NCBI GenBank assembly: GCA_964460485.1
Contig: CAYWRY010000200.1
Location: 1 to 6,214 of the forward strand
Direction: 5' to 3'
Length of the DNA: 6,214 nucleotides
From: VGRF01 sp964460485
GTDB taxonomy: Bacteria; Myxococcota_A; UBA9160; UBA6930
Shown: piece after piece, positions 1 to 5,885 of the stretch
Layout of the letters: each line of letters begins with the position of its first letter
Numbering within the stretch: position 1 is the stretch's first letter
The notes under the pieces: generated by a model
The model's database searches: none
Told to the model about the DNA's origin: nothing
The model's input: the letters and a program-made list of their open reading frames with translations, nothing else
Position numbers and translations under genes: made by a program

Positions 1-1089
1 GAGGCCGAGCGCTACTGGATGCCGGTCGACCTCTACGTCGGCGGCGCCGAGCACGCGGTGCTCCACCTGCTGTACTCGCGCTTCTGGCACAAGGTGCTCT
101 ACGACTGCGGGCTCGTTCACACCAAGGAGCCGTTCGCGAAGCTGCTGAACCCGGGGATGATCCTCGGCCACAGCTACCGCTACTACGACGACAACCTGAG
201 CGACGACCCGAGCGCGAAGCCGCGCGTCTTCCCCGCTTCCGCCGTGCGCGTCGACGGAGAGCGGGCGATCGCGGTCGCGACCGGCGGGGAAGTGAAGGAG
301 CGCTGGGTGAAGGCGCAGGACGTGCGCCGAGCCGCCGACGGTACGCCGCTCCACCCCGTGCTCGACGACCTGCCGCTCGAGGAAGTGATCGAGAAGATGT
401 CGAAGAGCCGTGGCAACGTGGTCTCGCCCGACGACGTGATCGCCGAGTTCGGCGCGGACTCGATGCGGCTCTACGAGCTGTTCATGGGGCCGCTCGAGAA
501 GGGCGCGCCGTGGTCCACGGACGGGATCCCCGGCTGCTTCCGCTTCCTGCAGCGCGCGTGGCGCCTGTTCGTGGACGAGGACGCCGCGGGCGAGCCGACG
601 CGCGCGCTCGTGCCGGGCATGGGCACGCGGGAGCAGGCGCGTCTCACCGCACAGACGATCGCGGGCGTCACGGCCGACATGGAGGCGGTGCAGCCCAACA
701 CCGCGATCGCCAAGCTGATGGTGTGGGCGCGCGACATCGCGAAGGAGGCGCCGCTGCCGCGCGAAGGGGCCGAAGCGTTCCTGCGCATGCTCTCGCCGTT
801 CGCTCCGCACCTCGCCGAGGAGCTGTGGGCGCGGCTGGGCAACGACCGCGAGGTGGCGCTCGCGGAGTGGCCGAGCGCCGACGCGAAGCTGCTGGTCGCC
901 GACACGATCCAGCTGGGCGTGCAGGTGAACGGCAAGCTGCGCGACCAGATCGAGGTCGCCGCCGACGCGAGCGAGGAGGCGGTCCGCACGGCGGCCCTCG
1001 CCGCGCCGAACGTGCAGAAGCACCTCGCGGGCCGCGCACCCAAGAAGGTGATCGTGATCGCCGGTCGCCTCGTGAACGTGGTCGGGTAG
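1..1089 (+). CDS. leuS: Leucyl-tRNA synthetase, C-terminal part (5' end outside window)
   Basis: This gene charges tRNA-Leu with leucine in the cytoplasm, as a class I aminoacyl-tRNA synthetase. The frame is open from base 1, so the first Met (base 19) is internal; 362 residues are visible, under half of a usual bacterial LeuRS. The fragment opens in the catalytic domain with the LeuRS-typical VGGAEHAVLHLLYSRFWHK segment (about residues 13-31). GMILG follows at 52-56 and the ATP-binding KMSKS loop at 132-136 (bases 394-408), then RGNVVSPDDVI. The helical anticodon-binding domain runs from about 170 to 290. The small C-terminal tRNA-binding domain has VQVNGKLR at 307-314 and ends in LVNVVG. 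About 75 residues lie between GMILG and KMSKS, against almost none in Bacillus-type enzymes. This is the usual place of the leucine-specific insertion. The family call is secure. Confidence 0.98.
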   Translation, partial: EAERYWMPVDLYVGGAEHAVLHLLYSRFWHKVLYDCGLVHTKEPFAKLLNPGMILGHSYRYYDDNLSDDPSAKPRVFPASAVRVDGERAIAVATGGEVKERWVKAQDVRRAADGTPLHPVLDDLPLEEVIEKMSKSRGNVVSPDDVIAEFGADSMRLYELFMGPLEKGAPWSTDGIPGCFRFLQRAWRLFVDEDAAGEPTRALVPGMGTREQARLTAQTIAGVTADMEAVQPNTAIAKLMVWARDIAKEAPLPREGAEAFLRMLSPFAPHLAEELWARLGNDREVALAEWPSADAKLLVADTIQLGVQVNGKLRDQIEVAADASEEAVRTAALAAPNVQKHLAGRAPKKVIVIAGRLVNVVG

Positions 1090-1096
1090 CGCGCGG

Positions 1097-3403
1097 GTGC
1101 CGTCGCGCCGCGCACGCATCGCCGCGTTCGCGGGGCTCGGCGCCTCGGCAGCGCTCGCGTCCACTGCCGGCCTCGCTTGGTGGCAGCGCTGCGCCGTGGC
1201 CGAGTGGCTGGCCGTGCGCGAGCTGCGCGCGCGCGGCGTGGCGGCGGAGCTGCGCGTCTCGCGCCTCGATCTGCGCGGCGCGGAGATCGCGGACGTGAGG
1301 CTCGGCGCGGCGGAGGCGCCCGACCTCGCGCTCGCACACGCGAGCGCCTCCTGGTCGTGGGAGGGATTGCGCGCGGGGCGCCTCGAGGGCGTTGCGCTGC
1401 GCGGCCTGCGCGTGCGCGCGCGGGTCGACGAAGCGGGCGTGCACCTCGGCGCGCTGGACGCGCTGCTCGCGAGCGGCGAGCCGGACGCCGTGGGCGCGCC
1501 GCTCGCGCTGCCCTTTCTCGAGGCGAGCCTGGAAGATGCGCAGGCGACGCTCGAGTCGCCGCAGGGCGCGCTGCGGCTGACCGCGAGCGGCAGCGCGCGG
1601 CCCGAGGGCGAGCTCGTGCGCGCCGAGCTCGTGCTCCACGGCGAGTCGCCCCAGGGCGCCCTCGACTTCGGCGGCGGCGCGACGCTGCAGCGGGACACCC
1701 AAGAGGTCGCTGCGATCGGCACGGTCGCGGGCGTCACGCCCTGGGGAAGCGCCGAGGGACTCCTGCGGGCGCAGGGAACGCTGGCCGCTCTGCGGGCCGA
1801 CTTCTCGGGCAGCGTGGAGCCGGACGCGCGCGCGCTGTCCGTGAGCGCGTCGGAGCCGGTCCGCGTGAACGGCGGCGCGACGCGCGACGCGGCGGGCGCG
1901 ATCGACGCGGAGCTTTCGGTCGCGGCGAGCGGCGTGGCGGCGGAGGACGTGGCGGAGCTCGCGAGCGCACTCGCCAGCGCGCGGCTGCGCAGCGACGCGA
2001 AGGGCCTCGCCGCCGAAGGCACGTACTCCGCCGTGGGTGTGCGACTCGAAGGCTTCGGCACGTCGGTGCGCGTCGCGGGCGAGGCGACTCTGCGCGCGCA
2101 GCGGATCGAGACCCAAGCGGCGCTCGAGGACGTGGAGCTGCCCGACCTCGTGCGTGCCCCGCGCGCGGCGCTCCGCGGCTCCTACGATCTCGAAAGCGGC
2201 GCCGCGACGCTGCACGTCGAGGCGCAGCAGGCGCTCGCGCCGGAGCTCGCGCGCATCGTCGGCCTGACGGCGGACGTGACGCTCGACGGCGAACGGCTCT
2301 CCGGCGACATCCGCGCGAAGCAGGTGATCGAGCTTTCCCAGCCCGCGCTCGTAGCGCCGCTGCGCGTGGCGGTGAAGCTCTCCGGGGGCGTCGAGCGCGT
2401 CTTGCTGCAGGGCACGGCGGCCACGCCCGGCGACGGACTCGCGTTCGCCCTCGACGGGACGCTGCGGCCGGAGAGCGGACAGCTCGAGCTGAAGATCGCG
2501 CTGCCGGAGACGGACGTCTCGCCGAAGACGCGGCAGCCCGCGCGCGTGTTCCCGTGGCTGAGCGCGATCCAGGCGATGCGGGGGAAGGTCGGGCTCGAGG
2601 CGCTCGCGTCCCTCGCAGGCGACCGCTTTGGCGCCAGCTCTGTGATCGCACTGAACGGTGCGGACGTGGTCACCGAGTGGGGCACGATTCGCGGCCTGAT
2701 GGGGGTCGTCACCGCGACCGACCTCGACCCGCTCGAAACGCCGCCCGGCCAGACGGTGTGGATGCAGTCGGTCGACGCCGGCCTCCCGCTCGGCGCGGGA
2801 ACGTTGAAGTTCCAGCTGACGCCAGACGGCGTGCTGCGAGCGGAGCGCGGCGAGTGGGGCTTCGCGGGCGGGACGCTGAGCTTCGCGGGCCCGATCCCGT
2901 TCGAAGCCAGCGAGCGCACGCTCGCCCTGCAGGTCGACGGCGTCTCGGTGGAGCAGCTGCTCGCCGCGCTCGACTTCGAGGGCCTCGCCGGGAACGGCGT
3001 GCTGGGCGGCGTCGCCCCGATCGTGCAGCGCGGCGACGAGATGCTCGTGCGCGGCGCCGAGCTGAAGGCGACCGAGACGGGCGTGATCCGCTTCACGTCG
3101 GGCGAAGGGGCCGCGAGGCTGGCCCGCACGCAGCCGGCGCTGGCGCCGCTGCTCGGAGCGCTCGAGGACTTTCACTACGACGAGCTGACGCTCACGATGA
3201 ACGGAGACCTCGCCGATAGAGTCGAAGCCAAGCTGCACCTGCGGGGGAAGAACCCGAAGTTTCAGCAGGGACGACCCGTCGTACTCAACGTGAACGTCGA
3301 CTTGCCGCTCGCCAGCTTGCTGCGCGCGGCCTCCGTTGCGACGGGCGTTCCCGAGCAGATCGAGGAGCAAGTGCAGAGAGCCATGGGCAAGGAGAAGCCA
3401 TGA
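1097..3403 (+). CDS. ydbH: YdbH-family AsmA-like intermembrane phospholipid transport protein
   Basis: The product is probably an inner-membrane-anchored, periplasm-spanning protein that helps carry phospholipids to the outer membrane. In E. coli YdbH is partly redundant with TamB and YhdP. It has 768 residues, somewhat shorter than E. coli YdbH (about 880). Residues 3-7 are basic and 8-29 form a single hydrophobic signal-anchor. The long middle is Ala-, Leu- and Val-rich with alternating strand-like segments, as expected for a beta-groove protein. The best-conserved part is C-terminal: the GNGVLGGVAPIV region at about 633-667 and the FHYDELTLTMNGDL to NVNVDLPLASLLRAA region at about 692-745. 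The start is GTG at 1097, the first possible start after an in-frame TGA at 1073, seven bases past the leuS stop and without a strong Shine-Dalgarno site. The call rests on the C-terminal pattern together with the ynbE and ydbL genes next to it, which makes it much stronger than similarity alone. Confidence 0.9.
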   Translation: MPSRRARIAAFAGLGASAALASTAGLAWWQRCAVAEWLAVRELRARGVAAELRVSRLDLRGAEIADVRLGAAEAPDLALAHASASWSWEGLRAGRLEGVALRGLRVRARVDEAGVHLGALDALLASGEPDAVGAPLALPFLEASLEDAQATLESPQGALRLTASGSARPEGELVRAELVLHGESPQGALDFGGGATLQRDTQEVAAIGTVAGVTPWGSAEGLLRAQGTLAALRADFSGSVEPDARALSVSASEPVRVNGGATRDAAGAIDAELSVAASGVAAEDVAELASALASARLRSDAKGLAAEGTYSAVGVRLEGFGTSVRVAGEATLRAQRIETQAALEDVELPDLVRAPRAALRGSYDLESGAATLHVEAQQALAPELARIVGLTADVTLDGERLSGDIRAKQVIELSQPALVAPLRVAVKLSGGVERVLLQGTAATPGDGLAFALDGTLRPESGQLELKIALPETDVSPKTRQPARVFPWLSAIQAMRGKVGLEALASLAGDRFGASSVIALNGADVVTEWGTIRGLMGVVTATDLDPLETPPGQTVWMQSVDAGLPLGAGTLKFQLTPDGVLRAERGEWGFAGGTLSFAGPIPFEASERTLALQVDGVSVEQLLAALDFEGLAGNGVLGGVAPIVQRGDEMLVRGAELKATETGVIRFTSGEGAARLARTQPALAPLLGALEDFHYDELTLTMNGDLADRVEAKLHLRGKNPKFQQGRPVVLNVNVDLPLASLLRAASVATGVPEQIEEQVQRAMGKEKP
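3391..3396 (+). promoter_or_regulatory. Ribosome binding site of ynbE inside the end of ydbH
   Basis: GGAGAA lies five or six bases before the ynbE ATG at 3400, within the last ydbH codons. The ynbE ATG overlaps the ydbH TGA as ATGA, a layout that usually couples translation of the two genes. It fixes the ynbE start. Confidence 0.7.
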
Positions 3404-3585
3404 GACGTCTGGGGGGCGCGATCGCGCTGGCGGGCCTGCTGGCCGCGGGCTGCACGCACAACGTGAACGTGAAGGCCGAGGAGCCGATCACGATCAACCT
3501 GAACATCAAGATCGAGCACGAGATCCGCATCAAGGTGGACAAGGAGCTCGATGACCTGTTCGAGGCGGAGCCGGGGATCTTCTGA
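3400..3585 (+). CDS. ynbE: YnbE-family small outer-membrane lipoprotein
   Basis: This 61-residue lipoprotein is the outer-membrane partner of YdbH in E. coli. There it is reported to multimerise and to contact the C-terminus of YdbH, completing a bridge across the periplasm. A short basic N-terminus (RR at 2-3) and hydrophobic core lead to a lipobox (LAAGC), with the lipidated Cys at residue 18. The segment EPITINLNIKIEHEI (28-42) is nearly identical, as I remember it, to the E. coli protein, and the length matches the family. Hydrophobic residues alternate strictly (I30, I32, L34, I36, I38, then I42, I44, V46), indicating an extended beta-strand. A short acidic tail (ELDDLFEAEPGIF) closes the protein. 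It overlaps ydbH by four bases and precedes ydbL. Confidence 0.93.
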   Translation: MRRLGGAIALAGLLAAGCTHNVNVKAEEPITINLNIKIEHEIRIKVDKELDDLFEAEPGIF

Positions 3586-3628
3586 AGCGCGCCGAGCCGC
3601 CGCTTCCTCTCGCATCGGGGAGAACGAC

Positions 3629-3961
3629 ATGACGAAGACGAAGCACGCATGGCTGATCGCGCTCTTGCTCGCGCTCGCGCTGCCCGCGCTGGCGCAGAGC
3701 CTGGACGAGGCGCGCGCGAAGGGTGCCGTCGGCGAGCGCTCCGACGGCTACGTCGCCGCGGTCGAGGAGAACGCGCCCGCCGACGTGAGGCAGCTCGTGG
3801 AGGACGTGAACGCGAAGCGCCGCGCACACTACGAGGAGATCGCGAAGCGCAACGGCGCGCCGGTCGAGGCGGTGGCCGCCCTGGCGGGCCAGAAGCTGAT
3901 CGCGAGCCTGCCCGCCGGCACTTTCGTGAACGACGGCAGCGGCTGGAAGAAGAAGCCGTAG
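3629..3961 (+). CDS. ydbL: YdbL family protein (DUF1318), periplasmic
   Basis: This 110-residue exported protein is the third member of the ydbH-ynbE-ydbL set. In E. coli YdbL is thought to help the YdbH-YnbE bridge form correctly, perhaps as a chaperone-like factor limiting YnbE multimers. Residues 1-22 are a signal peptide (basic KTK start, Leu/Ala-rich core, cleavage expected after PALA at 19-22). The mature part carries the DUF1318 pattern: LDEARAKGAVGERSDGYVAA, then VEDVNAKRRAHYEEIAKRNG, then a VAALAGQKLI helix, ending GSGWKKKP. ATG at 3629 is chosen because it gives a proper signal peptide and has GGGGAGAA just upstream (3617-3624). A longer open frame reaches upstream into ynbE but would bury the signal peptide. 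The gap to ynbE is 43 bases. Family identity is secure; the precise role is inferred from E. coli. Confidence 0.93.
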   Translation: MTKTKHAWLIALLLALALPALAQSLDEARAKGAVGERSDGYVAAVEENAPADVRQLVEDVNAKRRAHYEEIAKRNGAPVEAVAALAGQKLIASLPAGTFVNDGSGWKKKP

Positions 3962-3980
3962 CGCCGCGGCGAGCGCGGCG
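3962..3980. terminator. G+C-only hairpin between convergent operons, possible bidirectional terminator
   Basis: A perfect seven-base-pair stem, CGCCGCG (3962-3968) with CGCGGCG (3974-3980), encloses the five-base loop GCGAG. It fills most of the 28-base space between the convergent stops at 3961 and 3990. It is followed by the self-complementary GGGCGCCC (3981-3988). No clear T-run follows on the + strand; on the - strand only CTTCTTCTTCC lies beyond it, inside ydbL. Its position supports a terminator, but the missing U-tract and the general GC richness keep this tentative. Confidence 0.4.
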
Positions 3981-3989
3981 GGGCGCCCT

Positions 3990-4205
3990 TCAACGCGGCT
4001 TCGAGTCGACCTGCTGCGCCTTCCGCACGACCCACCAGACGAGGGCGCCCAGCGCCAGGATCGGCAGCGAGGTCATGAAGATCGTCGTCAGCAGATAGGC
4101 AACGCGGCTCTCGTCGCGTCCGGAGAAGCAGACGGCGCAGGCGAGCGCGGGCTGCGCGCCCTGAGCGGCCAGGAAGAGCGCGAGCTTGGTGGAGGCCTTG
4201 CCCAT
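3990..4205 (-). CDS. Small membrane protein with CxxC motif, cytochrome oxidase operon
   Basis: The 71-residue product has no function I can name. Residues 7-22 look like a signal peptide ending in an Ala-Leu-Ala site (20-22). Cleavage there would leave a mature protein starting C-A-V-C (Cys23 and Cys26), a possible copper, haem or disulphide site on the periplasmic side. A polar stretch (SGRDESR, 28-34) precedes one strong transmembrane helix (about 37-60, ending VWWVV), then a short basic cytoplasmic tail. Cys23 might instead be lipidated, but ALAC is a poor lipobox. ATG at 4205 lies two bases after the stop of the upstream subunit III-like gene (TGAGCATG) and has no good Shine-Dalgarno site, so translation probably depends on reinitiation. 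I recall similar ACAVCF-type small proteins beside oxidase genes in other bacteria, unverified here. An oxidase accessory subunit or metal-insertion role is plausible but inferred only from position and the cysteines. Confidence 0.8.
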   Translation of the reverse strand: MGKASTKLALFLAAQGAQPALACAVCFSGRDESRVAYLLTTIFMTSLPILALGALVWWVVRKAQQVDSKPR

Positions 4206-4207
4206 GC

Positions 4208-4801
4208 TCAGAAGTAAACCCGCCAGTAGAGGATCGGCCAGAGGCCGACGACGAAGTACCAGAACACGCGCACGGCCTGGAAGGTGCTCGCGGCAAGCAC
4301 GCCCGTCGCCAGCCTGCGGTAGGCCCAGCCGAGCGACAGGATCGCGGCCACGCAGTGCAGCGCGTGGATGCCGATGATCAGGTAGAAGAAGCTGCCGTGC
4401 TGGCTCGAGGTGAGGGTGAGCCCCTGGGCGAGCAGCTGGGTCCACTCCCAGCCCTGGAAGAGCACGAAGAACGCGGCGAGGGCGAGCGCCGCGAGCATCG
4501 GCCGCGACGCGCTGCGCTGCTCGCGGGCGTGGGCGCGCCCCGCCCACCAGAGCACGGCGCCCGAGGCGAGCAGCGCGAGCGTGTTGATCGCGGTCTCCTC
4601 GGCCGGGAGGCGCGGCTGCCCGGGCGGCGGCCAGCCCAGGAGCGAGCCCGCGCGCGCGATCGAGAACGCGCTGATCAGCCCGGCGAAGAGCATCGCCTCG
4701 CTGAACACGAACATCACCATGCCGAGCACGGCGCTGGGGATCGCGGGCTGCGGCCGCGGGTCGGAGATGACGCGCAGCGAAACGCCGGTTCGGCTCTGCA
4801 T
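4208..4801 (-). CDS. Second, divergent cytochrome c oxidase subunit III-like protein
   Basis: This 197-residue integral membrane protein belongs to the heme-copper oxidase subunit III family, which binds subunit I and stabilises its proton-uptake path and active site. About five transmembrane helices are visible, at roughly 22-47, 69-88, 102-125, 137-160 and 176-194. Family hallmarks are the helix-1 glutamate (FSEAM, E35), GWEW in helix 3 (E119) and the GIHALH motif in helix 4 (H146, H149). The last helix, VRVFWYFVVGLWPILYW, lacks the WHFVD form of the other subunit III at 5268-5837, so the two are paralogs rather than a recent duplication. ATG at 4801 is supported by GGAGG six bases upstream. 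Residues 1-20 are polar with no signal peptide. It resembles operons with two subunit III genes, such as coxMNOP of Bradyrhizobium (comparison from memory). Confidence 0.88.
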   Translation of the reverse strand: MQSRTGVSLRVISDPRPQPAIPSAVLGMVMFVFSEAMLFAGLISAFSIARAGSLLGWPPPGQPRLPAEETAINTLALLASGAVLWWAGRAHAREQRSASRPMLAALALAAFFVLFQGWEWTQLLAQGLTLTSSQHGSFFYLIIGIHALHCVAAILSLGWAYRRLATGVLAASTFQAVRVFWYFVVGLWPILYWRVYF

Positions 4802-4807
4802 GTCTTG

Positions 4808-4812
4808 CCTCC
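4808..4812 (-). promoter_or_regulatory. Strong Shine-Dalgarno site of the second subunit III gene
   Basis: The minus strand reads GGAGG six bases before the ATG at 4801, in the 32-base gap after the subunit IV stop. It selects this Met over the open but non-family-like frame upstream. Confidence 0.75.
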
Positions 4813-4833
4813 GGGGGAGAGGCTGAGGCGCGG

Positions 4834-5259
4834 CTAGTGGTGCGCCGCGGCCGGGTTCAGCACGCGCTCGGGCTGGCCCGCGTCGGGGTTCACCTTCATC
4901 CAGTTCGCGCCTTGGTGCTCCATCACGTCCGGCGCCGTGCCCGCGTAGAAAAGCAGCATGAACACGAGCACGGTGCTGAGCATGTAGACCACGTAGCGGG
5001 GCTGCGCGGTGACGTGCATGAAGTTCTTCGCCACCAGCCAGGCCTTGTAGACCGCGATGCCGAAGGCGGTGATCAGCGTGATCGCGCGCGCCGTCGCGAC
5101 GGTGATCGAGCCGGCGCCGTGCAGCCGCCCGCCGACGATCGGGCCGGCAAAGCTGATCAGCAGCAACACCAGCAGCAGCACCCAAACGCGCACGTAGTGC
5201 TTCTCGTGCGCGGCCGCGTCGCCGTGGTCGCCGTGCGCCGCCTGAGCGTGATCCGACAT
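4834..5259 (-). CDS. Cytochrome c oxidase subunit IV family protein (prokaryotic COX4-like)
   Basis: A 141-residue small membrane subunit of the kind found with caa3/aa3-type oxidases (CtaF/CoxD-like), thought to help assemble or stabilise the complex. The first 21 residues are polar and carry five histidines (H4, H9, H12, H18, H21). Three transmembrane helices follow, at about 23-41, 54-76 and 89-107. The second runs ARAITLITAFGIAVYKAWLVAKNFMHV and carries the family's A-x-x-K-A-x-L-V-x-x-x-F-M-H pattern. The C-terminal tail of about 34 residues (from DVMEHQGANW) is soluble and ends in AAAHH. ATG at 5259 is eight bases past the coxC stop, with its Shine-Dalgarno site overlapping that stop. 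Sequence conservation in this family is low, but helix count, length and position between two subunit III genes agree. Confidence 0.88.
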   Translation of the reverse strand: MSDHAQAAHGDHGDAAAHEKHYVRVWVLLLVLLLISFAGPIVGGRLHGAGSITVATARAITLITAFGIAVYKAWLVAKNFMHVTAQPRYVVYMLSTVLVFMLLFYAGTAPDVMEHQGANWMKVNPDAGQPERVLNPAAAHH

Positions 5260-5264
5260 GTCTC

Positions 5265-5271
5265 GCCTCAC
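5265..5271 (-). promoter_or_regulatory. Shine-Dalgarno site overlapping the coxC stop codon
   Basis: The minus strand reads GTGAGGC, which contains the coxC stop TGA (5270-5268) and lies five bases before the ATG of the subunit IV gene at 5259. Ribosomes finishing coxC would sit on this site, so the two genes are probably translationally coupled. Confidence 0.6.
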
Positions 5272-5837
5272 TTCGCGATGTAGAGGAGCGGGAAGAGGAA
5301 GATCCAGACGAGGTCGACGAAGTGCCAATAGATCCCGACGTTCTCGACGCGGTGCAGGTACTTGCCCTTCGCAGCGCCGGCGGCGACGAACATCATCACG
5401 ATCATGCCCGCGATCACGTGCGACGCGTGGATGCCGGCGGCCGTGTAGTAGAACGACCAGAAGCTGCTCGACGAGATCGTCATTCCGTGACTGATCTCCA
5501 CGGTCCACTCGTAGGCCTTGACGACCAAGAACACGCCGCCGCCGCCGATCGTGTACCAGAGACGACGCGCGGCCAGCTTGCCGTCGCCGCGCTCGGCGGC
5601 CGCGTGGGCGAGCACGGCCGAGAGGCTCGAGCTGAGCAGCACGAAGGTGTTGAACAGGCCGATGTAGACGTTGGTGGCCGCCGCTTCTTTCGCCCACCAG
5701 TCGTGGGAGAGGCGGTGCATGATGTACGAGCAGAGGACGCCTCCGAAGATCACGATCTCGGAAGCCAGCAGCCACCAAACCGCCAGCGTGCCGGTCGGCA
5801 CTCCCGCGGTGCTGCGCGACGTTGCGATCGGTGTCAT
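5268..5837 (-). CDS. coxC: Cytochrome c oxidase subunit III
   Basis: The 189-residue subunit III of an aa3/caa3-type oxidase sits in the inner membrane against subunit I. It is the five-helix bacterial form (about 190-200 residues) rather than the seven-helix mitochondrial type of about 260. Helices lie at about 17-40, 57-80, 94-113, 128-155 and 168-187. Visible family residues are E27 in helix 1 (LLASEIVIFGG), E110 (KAYEW) in helix 3, the GIHASH motif (H137, H140) in helix 4, and VGIYWHFVDLVWIFLFPLLY at the end (H172, D175). ATG at 5837 follows a 48-base gap after coxA; AGGGAGA at 5854-5848 on the minus strand is a likely but slightly distant ribosome binding site. The symbol coxC (also ctaE) is by family, not by proven orthology. 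Confidence 0.95.
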   Translation of the reverse strand: MTPIATSRSTAGVPTGTLAVWWLLASEIVIFGGVLCSYIMHRLSHDWWAKEAAATNVYIGLFNTFVLLSSSLSAVLAHAAAERGDGKLAARRLWYTIGGGGVFLVVKAYEWTVEISHGMTISSSSFWSFYYTAAGIHASHVIAGMIVMMFVAAGAAKGKYLHRVENVGIYWHFVDLVWIFLFPLLYIAK

Positions 5838-5885
5838 CGCTCTCGAGTCTCCCTAGTCAGCAGCAAGCTGCGCCGGCGAGCACGC

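Noticed and set aside
1177..3219. A 680-codon + strand frame overlapping ydbH
   Set aside because: The product is almost entirely Arg, Ala and Gly, a frame-shifted shadow of ydbH in GC-rich DNA.
668..3370. A 900-codon open frame on the minus strand, antisense to leuS and ydbH
   Set aside because: Its product is a low-complexity Arg/Ala/Gln/His-rich chain with no domain or signal, as expected from reading the complement of a high-GC gene. The + strand gene explains the region fully.
4137..4148. Lipoprotein signal (ALAC) in the small CxxC protein
   Set aside because: Ala at -3 and Leu at -2 fit the lipobox poorly, and Ala-Leu-Ala just before the cysteine is a good ordinary signal peptidase site. 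I kept it only as an alternative.
3990..4547. A 185-residue version of the CxxC protein starting inside the subunit III-like gene
   Set aside because: The extra N-terminal part is a shadow of the upstream gene and would bury the signal peptide. ATG at 4205 gives a proper exported protein.
4834..5778. One long minus-strand frame joining part of the coxC region to the subunit IV gene, as if a fusion protein
   Set aside because: Only the part from 5259 down encodes a family-like protein. The upstream part is a shifted reading of coxC, which has its own frame and stop at 5268.
5858..5875. Short GCAG/CTGC inverted repeat between coxA and coxC as a terminator or processing site
   Set aside because: The stem is four or five pairs with a tiny loop and no T-run, easily due to chance in this composition.
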